Source: Sandarakinorhabdus glacialis (GTDB lineage: Bacteria > Pseudomonadota > Alphaproteobacteria > Sphingomonadales > Sphingomonadaceae). Taken from it: a DNA stretch of 64,000 bases. Where the stretch lies: NCBI RefSeq assembly GCF_014643455.1, contig NZ_BMJM01000013.1, forward strand, positions 1 to 64,000, given 5' to 3'. Below are positions 1 through 8,776 of the stretch, piece by piece. The notes beneath the pieces are model-generated. The model was given only the letters and a program-made list of their open reading frames with translations. It was not told where the DNA came from and made no database searches. The first letter of the stretch is position 1. Each line of letters starts with the position of its first letter. The translations under genes and the position numbers were made by a program.

Positions 1-421
1 ACCCATCGCACCGTCGCTAACATCAGTGCAAACACCAGTGCTTGCACCGGTGCTACCTCGCGGCACCCGTCAAACCAGGCAAGGCGGCCTTCACCGTAGG
101 CGTACTCGGAAACATGGCGCCCAATCCCCGATGACACCTGATCAGTGTGACGAATAATTACCTTGTAAATGGCTGGAGACAACCCCACCGCTTGGATCGA
201 CGCCAATGCAACGTCCCCAGGCCGCGCTTACCCTCAGCGGCCCACCAGCCTCGTGCAAATTCCCCCAGCTTCAGGGCCATTTCGTCAAGCGAACAGTAGT
301 ACCTAGCCCAATTTACCCAGCAATGAAGCCTCGCAGGATGAACGGGCTAGAGAGACGCCCACGATCATGTCGACACGGCCCCTCGCACCCGGCACACAAG
401 CTCGCCAACAAGGTGTAAGCC
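1..421. other. Upstream region without a recognisable gene
   Basis: No coding frame here resembles a known protein. An imperfect palindrome, TGACAC-CTGATCA-GTGTGA-like, lies at 132-150. An AT-richer stretch follows at about 150-172 and could hold the promoter of the aldolase gene that starts at 422. A core ACCGGT at 46-51 resembles the centre of the LacI boxes found elsewhere in the window, but its flanks do not match. An AGGTG element at about 410 is a plausible ribosome binding site for the gene at 422. Confidence 0.4.
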
Positions 422-1186
422 ATGAACAAGATCCGCGCTCTCTGGAATGCCGGCAAACCCGCGATCATCGGATGGATCAACATCCCCTCGATCCTTGCCG
501 CGGAAGCCCTTGCCGGCTGCGGCTACGACGGCCTGCTCGTCGATCTCCAGCACGGCGCCGCCGAAATGGCCAACGTCGCCCCCCTATTGCTGGCAATCGA
601 ACACGGCGGCGCCGAGCCGCTGGCGCGTGTCGCTGCCAACAACCCAGCCGACATCATGCGCCTGCTCGATTTCGGCGCCTATGGCATCATCGCGCCGATG
701 ATCAACACCGCAGCCGATGCCCAGACCTTCGCCGACGCCCTCCACTATCCCCCGCGCGGCCTTCGGTCTTTCGGGCCCCGTCGCCCGCAAATGCGCTTCG
801 GCCCCGACTATCTGGCGGCCGCATCCGACAGCATCGTCTCTCTCGCGATGATCGAAACCCGCGACGGCCTCGACAATCTCGAGGCCATTCTCGCGGTTCA
901 GGGCTACGACGGCATCTTCATCGGTCCGTCCGACCTGGCGCTCGCTCTCGGCCGGTCGCCGCGCCCCGACAACACCGATCCGATCTTGCTCGCCGCGATC
1001 GACAACATAATCGCGCGCTGCAAGGCCGCCGGAAAACATGTCGGCATCTACTGCTCGTCACCAGCCTATGCCCATCGCATGGTCGCCGCCGGCTGCGACA
1101 TCGTCTCGATCACCCCCGACCTGGTGATGCTGACCAACGCCGCGCGCGAGAGCGTCGCCGCCACCCGCGCCGGTTTGCTCCGTTAG
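422..1186 (+). CDS. HpcH/HpaI-family aldolase
   Basis: The 254-residue product has the length and motifs of class II pyruvate aldolases of the HpcH/HpaI family, which cleave 2-keto-3-deoxy acids to pyruvate plus an aldehyde using a divalent metal. Visible motifs are VDLQHG at residues 40-45 (the His is the usual catalytic base), PRGLRSFGPRR in the middle, the metal-ligand region ETRDGLDNLE, and GIFIGPSDLALALG. The stop codon overlaps by four bases the stop of the convergent MFS gene. In this hexuronate context it may act on 2-keto-3-deoxy sugar acids, for example 2-keto-3-deoxyglucarate-type substrates. That is inference, since the family also serves aromatic catabolism. AGGTG about eight bases upstream supports the ATG at 422. 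Confidence 0.85.
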   Translation: MNKIRALWNAGKPAIIGWINIPSILAAEALAGCGYDGLLVDLQHGAAEMANVAPLLLAIEHGGAEPLARVAANNPADIMRLLDFGAYGIIAPMINTAADAQTFADALHYPPRGLRSFGPRRPQMRFGPDYLAAASDSIVSLAMIETRDGLDNLEAILAVQGYDGIFIGPSDLALALGRSPRPDNTDPILLAAIDNIIARCKAAGKHVGIYCSSPAYAHRMVAAGCDIVSITPDLVMLTNAARESVAATRAGLLR

Positions 1187-2475
1187 CTGTTCGAAAGCTC
1201 GGCCCTTGCCAAGCGCGGGCTGAGCAGGTGCACGGCCCCCAGTGCGAGGAAATATGCCGACCCCGCGACGGCGAAAAGCGGCGTGTAGCTGCCGATGCTG
1301 TCGAGCACGAAGCCGGCATATTTCGCCATCATCATCCCGCCGATCGCACCAACGGTGCCGCCGATACCGATCACCGACCCAACTGCACTGCGCGGGAACA
1401 GGTCCGACGGCAGCGTATAAAGGTTCGCCGAGAACGCCTGGTGTGCCGCGGTCGCCAGCCCAATGACGAAGACATTCAACCACAGGCTGTCGATCGACTG
1501 CGACACGAACACCGGGGTCACCGCGATGGCACAGACCAGCATCGTCATCTTGCGCGCATAATTCACCGTCCGCCCGGACTTGATCATCCGCGACGAGGCC
1601 CAGCCACCCGCTACGCTACCGACATCCGACATCAGGTAGATGACCACCAGCGGCGGCCCGAAACTGACCAGATCAAGATCGTAACGCTTGCCGAGGAAAC
1701 CCGGCAGCCAGAACAGGAAGAACCACCAGATCGGGTCGATGAAGAACTTGCCGAGCGCATAGGCCCATGTTTCGCGCACCGTCAGCAGCTTGCGCCATGG
1801 CACCGGCGTCACCGGATCGGCGGGATCCTGCGTGATGTAAGCCAGTTCCTCGGGGGTAACCTGCGGCTTGTACGCGGGGCGGCGATAGATCATCAGCCAG
1901 GCGACCAGCCATACGACGCTGAAGCCGCCGGTGATGACAAAGGTCGATCGCCATCCATAGGCGATGGTCAGGGCCGGCACGAGCAACGGCGTGATGATCG
2001 CCCCCACATTGGCGCCGGCGTTGAAAATGCCGATCGCCGTGGCGCGCTCCTTGGCCGGGAACCACTCGGTCACTGCCTTGATGCCGGCCGGAAAATTGCC
2101 GGCCTCGCCGATGCCGAGCCCGAAACGCGCCATGGCGAACTGGGCGACGCTGTAAACGCCGCCGTGCGCCATGTGTGCGATCGTCCAGATCGTGAACGCC
2201 ACGGCATAGCCAAGCCGCTCGCCGATGATATCAACGACGCGCCCGAAGCCGATGTAGCCGATCGCGTACGCCATCTGGAAGAAGAAGATCACATTGGCAA
2301 AATCGGTCTCCGACCAACCAAGGTCGGCCGACAAGGTCGGCTTCAGCACGCCGATCATCTGCCGATCGATATAATTGATCGCCGTCGCCGCAAACAGCAG
2401 CGCGACGATGACCCAGCGATAGCGGCCTGTTCGGGCGGGACCCGACGCTGGCTCGGTCGTCTCTGCGGCCATCAT
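1183..2475 (-). CDS. MFS transporter, hexuronate (ExuT/ACS family)-like
   Basis: The 430-residue membrane protein shows about twelve hydrophobic segments and the anion:cation symporter signature. An early helix is followed by NYIDRQMIGVLKPTLSADLG, then GRVVDIIGERLGYAVAF, then GLGIGEAGNFPAGIKAV and EWFPAKERATAIGIFNAG. These are typical of ExuT/hexuronate and glucarate transporters of the inner membrane. It follows the MhpD-like hydratase gene on the same strand with a 28-base gap and is probably cotranscribed with it. GGGGAG about seven bases upstream supports the ATG at 2475. The likely substrate is galacturonate or a related hexuronate released from pectin. The context supports this strongly, but substrate specificity cannot be read from sequence. 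Confidence 0.85.
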   Translation of the reverse strand: MMAAETTEPASGPARTGRYRWVIVALLFAATAINYIDRQMIGVLKPTLSADLGWSETDFANVIFFFQMAYAIGYIGFGRVVDIIGERLGYAVAFTIWTIAHMAHGGVYSVAQFAMARFGLGIGEAGNFPAGIKAVTEWFPAKERATAIGIFNAGANVGAIITPLLVPALTIAYGWRSTFVITGGFSVVWLVAWLMIYRRPAYKPQVTPEELAYITQDPADPVTPVPWRKLLTVRETWAYALGKFFIDPIWWFFLFWLPGFLGKRYDLDLVSFGPPLVVIYLMSDVGSVAGGWASSRMIKSGRTVNYARKMTMLVCAIAVTPVFVSQSIDSLWLNVFVIGLATAAHQAFSANLYTLPSDLFPRSAVGSVIGIGGTVGAIGGMMMAKYAGFVLDSIGSYTPLFAVAGSAYFLALGAVHLLSPRLARAELSNS

Positions 2476-2503
2476 CTCTTACTCCCCAATGCCGTCCGCC
2501 TCT

Positions 2504-3328
2504 TTATTTGGAGGTCGGTTCAGCCTTTGAAATCCTGCACGACAGTGATTGCCGGTCGGCAAAGCGGACCACGGAACTTTGCCCGGCAGCAATCGCATGG
2601 ACCCCGGTTATCGCGCCCGTTGAAACCAGCGTTCCCTGGGGCACCGCAATCCCGCGCCGGGCCAGCAGCTCGAGCAGGAACCTTACCGAGCCCAGGCTGC
2701 CATCGGGAAAGTCCGCGGCAGTGCCGGTCCCGGCCGTGCTCCCGTCGATCTCGACTTCGATAGGCCAGGCATCGAAATCGACGTCCTGCCAATTTTCGAT
2801 CACGGGGCCGACGATCAAACCGTGGTTGTTACCGAAATCCGAGACCGTCACGGCCGGACCGAGGTCGTTAATCGCGCCGAGCGGCGAACTGGCGATCTCG
2901 ATGCCATAATGCACGCCGGTCACACAGGCCTTGGCCTCGGCGAGTGAATATTGCCGGTCGGCCGGGTCCACGATGCCCAGCCGATAGATGAATTCGGCTT
3001 CGACCGCGCCGAAACCGCCGACAAACACGGGCATGACGGTATCGCCGCCGGCAGCCACCATAGCCGGCGCAAATATCGGCCCTGCCAGGCGATTGCTGCC
3101 GAACACCATTGCTGCCGGCGGCCAGATCCGGCCGACTTTCCAACCGGCGACCGCATCGCCCTGCAAGGCGATAGCCAGGTCCTGGATCCGATAGCCATCG
3201 TCAAGACTTGCCGGTACGCGCCCAGGGTATTCGAGCAACGGGAGAGCCCCGCGGCGGGCCGCAACGAACGCCGCGGCAATCGTTTCAGCAGCGCCGTCAG
3301 CGTCGGTGGCTGGCATGTTCACGGTCAC
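2504..3328 (-). CDS. 2-keto-4-pentenoate hydratase-like protein (MhpD/FAH superfamily)
   Basis: The 274-residue protein resembles 2-hydroxypenta-2,4-dienoate hydratases of the fumarylacetoacetate hydrolase fold. Recognisable parts are GYRIQDLAIAL near residue 48, GWKVG, the acidic metal region AVEAEFIYRLG, and HYGIEIASSP, followed by the C-terminal strand region GTLVSTGAITGVHAIAAGQ. A hydratase of this kind beside a pyruvate aldolase is usual in aromatic meta-cleavage, but here the neighbours are hexuronate genes. It may dehydrate or hydrate a 2-keto-3-deoxy acid. That role is inference. GTG at 3328 is chosen because AGAGG lies just upstream; ATG at 3316 is an alternative. A LacI-type box lies at 3361-3374. 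Confidence 0.75.
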   Translation of the reverse strand: MTVNMPATDADGAAETIAAAFVAARRGALPLLEYPGRVPASLDDGYRIQDLAIALQGDAVAGWKVGRIWPPAAMVFGSNRLAGPIFAPAMVAAGGDTVMPVFVGGFGAVEAEFIYRLGIVDPADRQYSLAEAKACVTGVHYGIEIASSPLGAINDLGPAVTVSDFGNNHGLIVGPVIENWQDVDFDAWPIEVEIDGSTAGTGTAADFPDGSLGSVRFLLELLARRGIAVPQGTLVSTGAITGVHAIAAGQSSVVRFADRQSLSCRISKAEPTSK

Positions 3329-3360
3329 GAAACCTCTTCCCCAAGAAATTCATCGCTATA

Positions 3361-3374
3361 GGAAACCGGTGTCA
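3361..3374. promoter_or_regulatory. LacI-type operator, hydratase/MFS operon
   Basis: The sequence GGAAACCGGTGTCA differs by one base from the box GGTAACCGGTGTCA seen at 17501. It sits about 33 bases before the start of the minus-strand hydratase gene, where it could block transcription of the hydratase-transporter operon. The palindromic core is ACCGGT. Confidence 0.6.
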
Positions 3375-3416
3375 TAAGCAAATCGCCGATATCGATATTT
3401 TCGGCCGTCGACGATT

Positions 3417-4922
3417 TCACAGGGTCACGCCGCGCTTCCAGATCGCAATTTCGCGCTCGTCATTACGCTCCGCCGCAGTTGTTGCGCCCGAAGCAACCTC
3501 CCGGATCCGCGACATCATTGCTGCCGCCGCGCCGTCCAATCCATCGGCCAATACCGACCCGGCGTCGAAGTCGATCCACCTCGGCTTGGCTGCGGCCAAA
3601 GCCGAGTTCGAGGCAATCTTCAGCGTCGGCACCGGAAAGCCCAGCGGCGTGCCGCGCCCCGTCGTGAACAATATCACCGTCGCGCCAGCCGCCGCCAATG
3701 CCGTCGACGAAACCGCGTCATTGCCCGGCGCCTCGAGCAGGGTCAGCCCGGTTCGCCGCACCTGCGCGCCATAGGCGATGACGTCCTCGACGATGGCATG
3801 ACCGCCTTTTTGCACAGCCCCGAGCGATTTCTCCTCGAGCGTCGTAATGCCGCCGACGATATTTCCCGGCGACGGATTTTCCGAAACGGGTTCGCCATGC
3901 GCCAGGAAATAGCGTTTGAAATCGTTGACCAATCGCACGATGCCGTCGAACGTCGCCTCGTCGCGCGCCCGTGCCATCAACAAGGTTTCGGCGCCGAACA
4001 CCTCGGGGATTTCGGTCAGTACGGCGCTGCCGCCCGCCGCCGTCACCGCATCGGCCACGCGACCCACGAGCGGATTGGCCGTCAACCCGCTGAACGCATC
4101 CGACCCGCCGCACTTGAGCCCGACAACGAGGCGGTCGACCCCCACCTCCTGCCGCTCCGCGGTCGCCGCTATGTCGATCAGCTCATCGACCAGCGCCAGC
4201 CCCGCCTCGATCTCGTCGCCGGCACCCTGCGCGCGCAGCGTCCGTATCCGGTCGCGCCGTGCCTCGGGGATCAGCGCCAGCATCGCGTCGATCTGGTTCG
4301 ATTCGCAGCCAAGGCCGAGGATCAGCACACCGCCGGCATTGGGATGATTGGCCAGTGCCGCGAGGATCGCCCGGGTCCCGGCCAAATCGTTACCAAGCTG
4401 TGAACAGCCATGCGGATGACCGAACGCAAACACGCCACCAACGCTGCCGCGCACCGATGATCCGGCACGCGCCGCGATTTTCTGCGCCGTCCGCGCGACG
4501 CACCCGACCGTCGGCAGGATCCAGATCTCGTTACGCGTCCCGACCCGGCCGTCTTCGCGCACGAACCCGCTAAATGTCGCCGGCGACACCGCGCCGTGCA
4601 CCCGCGCGGCCGGCGGCACATAGGTATATTCGCCCTCGCCGCCCAATGCCGTCACCAGATTATGACTGTGGACATGTGCTCCTGCCACGATTGCCGTCGT
4701 CGCCCGGCCAATCGGAAAGCCGTATTTCACCACGACATCACCGTCCGCCAGCGCCGCCAACGCCAGCTTGTGACCCTTGGGCACCGCGGCGTCCGCAACC
4801 ACGGAGATCCCGCCCGCCACCAGTGTTTCGCCGGGTGCGATATCGCGCAGCGTCGTCGCCACATTGTCGCGCGGATCGACCCTCAGCACCGCCGGCAACA
4901 TGATTTCGATCGAGTTTTCCAT
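3417..4922 (-). CDS. uxaA: Altronate dehydratase
   Basis: The 501-residue protein has the two-part layout of UxaA. An N-terminal SAF domain (about residues 1-95, with KHGFPIG-like VVKYGFPIGRA and AHVHSHN) is joined to the large catalytic domain, which carries GRVGTRNEIWILPTVGC, FGHPHGCSQLG, GLGCESNQ, GLKCGGSDAFSG and the C-terminal TGRGTPLGFPVPTLKIASN. UxaA converts D-altronate to 2-keto-3-deoxygluconate in galacturonate catabolism. The ATG at 4922 is chosen because it opens the SAF domain; the frame stays open much further upstream, but that extension has no family similarity. It is divergent from the LacI gene, and an operator lies 16 bases upstream. No uxaB or uxaC is visible in the window. 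Confidence 0.93.
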   Translation of the reverse strand: MENSIEIMLPAVLRVDPRDNVATTLRDIAPGETLVAGGISVVADAAVPKGHKLALAALADGDVVVKYGFPIGRATTAIVAGAHVHSHNLVTALGGEGEYTYVPPAARVHGAVSPATFSGFVREDGRVGTRNEIWILPTVGCVARTAQKIAARAGSSVRGSVGGVFAFGHPHGCSQLGNDLAGTRAILAALANHPNAGGVLILGLGCESNQIDAMLALIPEARRDRIRTLRAQGAGDEIEAGLALVDELIDIAATAERQEVGVDRLVVGLKCGGSDAFSGLTANPLVGRVADAVTAAGGSAVLTEIPEVFGAETLLMARARDEATFDGIVRLVNDFKRYFLAHGEPVSENPSPGNIVGGITTLEEKSLGAVQKGGHAIVEDVIAYGAQVRRTGLTLLEAPGNDAVSSTALAAAGATVILFTTGRGTPLGFPVPTLKIASNSALAAAKPRWIDFDAGSVLADGLDGAAAAMMSRIREVASGATTAAERNDEREIAIWKRGVTL

Positions 4923-4937
4923 GCCGCCCAGTTTATA

Positions 4938-4951
4938 GGTTACCGGTGTCA
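4938..4951. promoter_or_regulatory. LacI-type operator between uxaA and lacI
   Basis: The sequence GGTTACCGGTGTCA lies in the divergent gap between uxaA (start 4922) and the regulator gene (start 5010). Its position would allow simultaneous repression of uxaA and autoregulation of the regulator. Confidence 0.7.
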
Positions 4952-5009
4952 GTGTCCGCGCTGGCGGGTCCGCCCGCGCCGCGCTAGGGTAACCAGAAAG
5001 GGGATACCA

Positions 5010-6053
5010 GTGGACACCAACGGCAATAGCGGGCGAGGCGGCAAGCCGACGATCAACGATATCGCCCGGCTCTCCGGCGTCTCCAAGAAAACCGTAAGTC
5101 GTGTCATCAATCGCTCGCCACTGCTCAACGAGGACACGCGCAAGCGCGTCGACGACATCATCCGGGCCACCGGCTATGTCCCCAATCCGCAAGCCCGCGC
5201 GCTCGCCTTGCGCCGCAATTTCCTCATCGGCCTCGTCCACGACAACCCCAATGCGCAGATGGTGCTGGGCGTCCAGCAGGGCATTCTCGGGGTGCTCAAG
5301 GGCACCGAATACGAGCTCATCGTCCGACCCGTCGATCGCGGCTCGACCACCCTTGTTGCCGATGTCCGCTCTTTTCTCGAGCGCCAGCGCCTCCACGGCG
5401 TCGTCCTGCTGCCGCCCATATCCGAGAATAACGGCCTTGCCGCGCTGTGTGATTCGCTTGGCTGCCGCTACGTCCGCATGGGCTCGGCCGATCTCGACGA
5501 CGCTGCCCATATGGTCGCCTCCAACGATCGCGAAGTCGTTCGCGACGCCGTCGCCTATCTCGCCGGCATCGGCCATCGCCGCATCGCCATCATCACCGGG
5601 CCACAAGGCTTCCGTTCCGCCTTCGAGCGCCGCCAGGGCTATGAGGAGGCGCTGTCCGCAGCTGGCATTGCCCCCAATCCAGGCTATGCCGCAGAGGGCA
5701 ACTACCGTTTCGAATCAGGCCTCGCCGCTGCTCGAATGCTGCTCGCCCAGGCTCCGCGCCCAACCGCCATCTTCGCCTCGAACGATGAAATGGCCGCCGG
5801 CACGCTCCATGCCGCGCGCATGATCGGGCTCGATGTTCCCGCCGACCTCTCGATCATCGGTTTCGACGATACCGCCATCGCCGCGCATATCTGGCCGCCG
5901 CTGACCACCGTTCGCTGGCCTATAGTCGAGATGGGCAAGGCCGCGGCACGCAAGCTCCTCGCCGGCACCATCGACGAGCAACCGGAGATGCCCGGCGACG
6001 CGCTGTTCCCCTCGCAGCTCATCCAGCGAGCTTCTACCGCGCCGCCGAAATAG
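5010..6053 (+). CDS. LacI-family transcriptional regulator of hexuronate genes
   Basis: The 347-residue protein has a LacI-type helix-turn-helix at about residues 14-40 ([18 protein letters not shown], then the hinge [17 protein letters not shown]). A periplasmic-binding-like effector domain follows, with [10 protein letters not shown]-type strands, [20 protein letters not shown] and [12 protein letters not shown]. The GTG at 5010 is preceded by AGAAAGGGG and gives the standard family length of about 345; the frame is open upstream without similarity. The gene lies between uxaA and kduI. Palindromic boxes with the ACCGGT core precede both neighbours and the pectate lyase and receptor genes near 17.4 kb, so it probably represses the pectin regulon. 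The effector could be 2-keto-3-deoxygluconate or a related intermediate; that is inference. Confidence 0.9.
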   Translation: MDTNGNSGRGGKPTINDIARLSGVSKKTVSRVINRSPLLNEDTRKRVDDIIRATGYVPNPQARALALRRNFLIGLVHDNPNAQMVLGVQQGILGVLKGTEYELIVRPVDRGSTTLVADVRSFLERQRLHGVVLLPPISENNGLAALCDSLGCRYVRMGSADLDDAAHMVASNDREVVRDAVAYLAGIGHRRIAIITGPQGFRSAFERRQGYEEALSAAGIAPNPGYAAEGNYRFESGLAAARMLLAQAPRPTAIFASNDEMAAGTLHAARMIGLDVPADLSIIGFDDTAIAAHIWPPLTTVRWPIVEMGKAAARKLLAGTIDEQPEMPGDALFPSQLIQRASTAPPK

Positions 6054-6078
6054 CCCTGAAAATTCTTGTCGGACAGCC

Positions 6079-6092
6079 TGACACCGGTTACC
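6079..6092. promoter_or_regulatory. LacI-type operator before kduI
   Basis: The sequence TGACACCGGTTACC, the exact reverse complement of the box at 17501-17514, lies about 40-50 bases before the kduI start. It is placed to control the kduI-kduD-kdgK-esterase operon. Confidence 0.75.
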
Positions 6093-6130
6093 ACGCCGTC
6101 ACAAGCCGCCCACAGCCGATGGAGCCTCAA

Positions 6131-6964
6131 ATGTTCGAGAAAACCTATCACGCCACCCATCCCGACATAATGGAGATGGTCGCCAACGACGAATTGCGCG
6201 ACCGCTACCTCGTCACCGGCCTGTTCCGCGCCGGCGAGGTCGTCCTCAACTATTCGCACAACGAGCGCTTCGTCATCGGCGGCGCCACCCCCGGCGCGGC
6301 GCCCCTGCCGCTCCCCGTCCAGACCGCCCCTGCATCCGCCGCCGGCAAGCCCTTTCTCGAGCGCCGCGAGCTCGCCGCCGTCAACGTCGGCGGCCCCGGC
6401 ACCATCACTGTCGATGGCCAGTCCTTCGACATGGCGCCGCGCGACTGCCTCTACATCCCGATGGGTGCCGTCGAAGTCAGCTTCGCCGGTGAAGGCGCGC
6501 GCTATTACCTCGCCAGCACCCCGGCGCACGTCGCCAAGACCGTGAAAAAGATCGCCATCGCCGAGGCCAACCCCCTCGAGCGCGGCGGCCTCGAAGGCTC
6601 GAACGAGCGCACCATTTACCAGATGGTCATCCCCGGCATCTGCGACAGCGCGCAGCTCCTGCTCGGCCTGACCATCCTCAAGCCCGGCAGCGTCTGGAAC
6701 ACCATGCCGCCGCACCTCCACGATCGCCGCAGCGAGATTTACTTCTACTTCGATCTCGGCGAGGACGACCGGGTCTTCCATTACATGGGCGAGCCCGACG
6801 CCATGCGCCACATCGTCATCGCCAACGAGGAGGCCGTCATCTCGCCGCCATGGTCGGTCCACATGGGCTCGGGCACGCGCAACTATGCCTTCATCTGGGC
6901 GATGGGTGGCGAAAACCTCGATTATACCGACATGAACGTCCTCGATATCTGCCAGCTCGCCTAA
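6131..6964 (+). CDS. kduI: 5-dehydro-4-deoxy-D-glucuronate isomerase
   Basis: The 277-residue protein matches KduI in length and sequence. KduI isomerises 4-deoxy-L-threo-5-hexosulose uronate, the product of unsaturated galacturonide cleavage, to 3-deoxy-D-glycero-2,5-hexodiulosonate. It has two cupin-like halves. The expected zinc ligands are present at His195, His197 and Glu202 (HLHDRRSE) and His244 (SVHMGSG), each one residue off the Escherichia coli numbering as I recall it. The ATG at 6131 is preferred because GGAG lies eight bases upstream; the ATG at 6119 lacks such a site. It is the first gene of a tight operon, with kduD ten bases downstream and a LacI box upstream. Confidence 0.95.
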   Translation: MFEKTYHATHPDIMEMVANDELRDRYLVTGLFRAGEVVLNYSHNERFVIGGATPGAAPLPLPVQTAPASAAGKPFLERRELAAVNVGGPGTITVDGQSFDMAPRDCLYIPMGAVEVSFAGEGARYYLASTPAHVAKTVKKIAIAEANPLERGGLEGSNERTIYQMVIPGICDSAQLLLGLTILKPGSVWNTMPPHLHDRRSEIYFYFDLGEDDRVFHYMGEPDAMRHIVIANEEAVISPPWSVHMGSGTRNYAFIWAMGGENLDYTDMNVLDICQLA

Positions 6965-6974
6965 GGTGGCAAAG

Positions 6975-7727
6975 ATGAGCCTGTTCGACCTCGGCGGGCG
7001 CGTTGCCATCGTCACCGGCGCCAACACCGGCATCGGCCAGGCGATCGCGCTCGCCTTGGCCGCCGCGGGTGCCGATATCGCCGCCGTCGGGCGCACCCCT
7101 GCCGAGGAAACCGCCGCCAAGATCCGCGCCATGGGCCGCCGCGCCATCATCATCGGCGCCGACCTGTCCACCATCGAACCTGTTCCGCGCATCGTCGCCG
7201 AAACCCTGGGTCAGCTCGGCGGCCTCGACATCCTCGTCAACAACGCCGGCATCATCCGCCGCGCCGACAGTGTCGATTTCACCGAGGCAGATTGGGACGC
7301 GGTCATCGACACCAACCTCAAATCGGTGTTCTTCCTCGCCCAGGCAGCGGGAAAACACATGATCGGACAAGGTTATGGCAAGATCATCAACATCGCCTCG
7401 ATGCTGACCTTCCAGGGCGGCATCCGCGTGCCGAGCTATACCGCGTCCAAATCGGGCGTCGGTGGCTTGACCAAGTTGCTCGCCAATGAATGGGCGGCCA
7501 AGGGCGTCAACGTCAACGCCATCGCGCCGGGCTATATCGCCACCAACAACACCGACGCGCTGCGTGCCGATCCCGATCGCAATGCCTCGATCATGGCGCG
7601 CATCCCCGCCGGCCGCTGGGGCCGCGGCGAAGATCTCGGCGGCGCCGCGGTCTTCCTCGCGTCCGCCGCCTCCGACTATATCGACGGCCATATCCTCGCC
7701 GTCGACGGCGGCTGGCTGGCGCGCTGA
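6975..7727 (+). CDS. kduD: 2-dehydro-3-deoxy-D-gluconate 5-dehydrogenase
   Basis: The 250-residue protein is a classical short-chain dehydrogenase. It has the cofactor motif TGANTGIG at residues 14-21, the NNAG stretch, the catalytic YxxxK (Tyr155, Lys159, in SYTASKSG) and the C-terminal DGGWLAR typical of KduD. KduD reduces the KduI product to 2-keto-3-deoxygluconate using NADH. The ATG at 6975 is preferred to the upstream GTG at 6966 because AAGGTGG lies in the right place and the protein then has the family N-terminus (SLFDLGGRVAIVTG). Its stop shares one base with the start of kdgK, which suggests translational coupling. Confidence 0.95.
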   Translation: MSLFDLGGRVAIVTGANTGIGQAIALALAAAGADIAAVGRTPAEETAAKIRAMGRRAIIIGADLSTIEPVPRIVAETLGQLGGLDILVNNAGIIRRADSVDFTEADWDAVIDTNLKSVFFLAQAAGKHMIGQGYGKIINIASMLTFQGGIRVPSYTASKSGVGGLTKLLANEWAAKGVNVNAIAPGYIATNNTDALRADPDRNASIMARIPAGRWGRGEDLGGAAVFLASAASDYIDGHILAVDGGWLAR

Positions 7728-8776
7728 TGACCCTCGCTACCGGCCCTGTTCTTGCCGAGGCCGCTAAGAACGGTCCTGTCGTCTGCTTCGGCGAGCTTCT
7801 CATCCGCCTCTCGGCCCCCGGCCGGTCGTTGCTGATGCAGGTCCCGTCGCTCGATATCCAGGTCGGCGGCGCCGAGGCCAATGTCGCCGTCGGCCTCGCC
7901 CGCCTCGGCCACAAGACCGCGGTGATCAGCGCGGTTCCAGCCAATGCGCTGGGGCAGGGCGCCATCGCCGCCGTCCGCGCCCACGGCGTCGAAACCAGCG
8001 GCGTCGTCGTCCGTGATGGCCGCATGGGGCTGTATTTCCTGTCGCCCGGCGCCGGGCTGCGCGCCGCCGAAATCGTCTACGACCGCGCCCACAGCAGCTT
8101 CGCCGCCGCGCCCGCCGGCACCTTCGACTGGCCCGTCCTGCTCGCCGGCGCCGCGCGCCTCCACCTCTCGGGCATCACTCCCGCACTCGGGCCGGTCGCG
8201 GCCGAAGCCGCAATCGCCGCCGCCGAAGCCGCAACCGCACTAGGCGTCCCGGTATCCTTCGACGGCAACTACCGCGCCCGCCTGTGGGAAGCCTGGGACA
8301 GCGATCCGCGCAGCATCCTGACGCGCCTCATCGCTCACGCCGACATATTGTTCGGCAACCACCAGGACGTCGCCCTCCTTCTCGGCCGCGATTTCCCCGG
8401 CGGCGGTGCCGATCGCCGCCGCGCCGCCGCCGAAGCCGCGTTCGAGGCCTTCCCCAAGCTCCAGCTCATCGCCTCGACCGCCCGCCACACCGAGGACGCC
8501 GACCGCCACCGCATCATCGCCCGCATCGACGCCCGCGACAGCCACGTCCAGACCGCCGAGATCCTCGTCTCCGGCATCGTCGACCGCATCGGTGCCGGCG
8601 ACGCCTTTGCCGCCGGCGTCCTCCATGGCCTCTCGCAGTCGGACGACATCGATCACGCCGCCAACATCGGCCTCGCACTGGCCTGCCTCAAACACTCGCT
8701 CCCCGGCGATTTCAGCCTGTTCGGCCAAGGCGACATCGACGCCTTCCTCGCCGGCAGCCTCGATGTCCGCCGCTGA
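7727..8776 (+). CDS. kdgK: 2-keto-3-deoxygluconate kinase (PfkB family)
   Basis: The 349-residue protein is a PfkB-family sugar kinase. Features include FGELLIRLSAP near the N-terminus, the substrate loop VGGAEANVAVGLARLG, FDGNYRARLW, the FGN(H/E) motif in the middle, and the ATP/anion-hole motif GAGDAFAAG with Asp292 as the likely catalytic base. It phosphorylates 2-keto-3-deoxygluconate to KDPG, which closes the pathway begun by KduI/KduD and UxaA. The KDPG aldolase is not in this window. The start overlaps the kduD stop by one base (TGATG), and the end overlaps the esterase gene by 14 bases, so the four genes form one operon. The C-terminus SLFGQGDIDAFLAG also fits KdgK. Confidence 0.93.
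   Translation: MTLATGPVLAEAAKNGPVVCFGELLIRLSAPGRSLLMQVPSLDIQVGGAEANVAVGLARLGHKTAVISAVPANALGQGAIAAVRAHGVETSGVVVRDGRMGLYFLSPGAGLRAAEIVYDRAHSSFAAAPAGTFDWPVLLAGAARLHLSGITPALGPVAAEAAIAAAEAATALGVPVSFDGNYRARLWEAWDSDPRSILTRLIAHADILFGNHQDVALLLGRDFPGGGADRRRAAAEAAFEAFPKLQLIASTARHTEDADRHRIIARIDARDSHVQTAEILVSGIVDRIGAGDAFAAGVLHGLSQSDDIDHAANIGLALACLKHSLPGDFSLFGQGDIDAFLAGSLDVRR

Noticed and set aside
42-55. A possible sixth LacI box with an ACCGGT core
   Set aside because: Only the 6-base core and two flanking bases match; the outer bases differ on both sides.
367-2763. A 798-codon open frame on the plus strand across the aldolase and the MFS gene
   Set aside because: It is Arg/Pro-rich, runs antisense through a well-supported MFS transporter and hydratase gene, and resembles no family. 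It is a shadow of high-GC coding DNA.
4596-5009. An N-terminal extension of the LacI protein
   Set aside because: The extra residues are antisense to uxaA and have no similarity. A GTG with a good ribosome binding site at 5010 gives the normal length.
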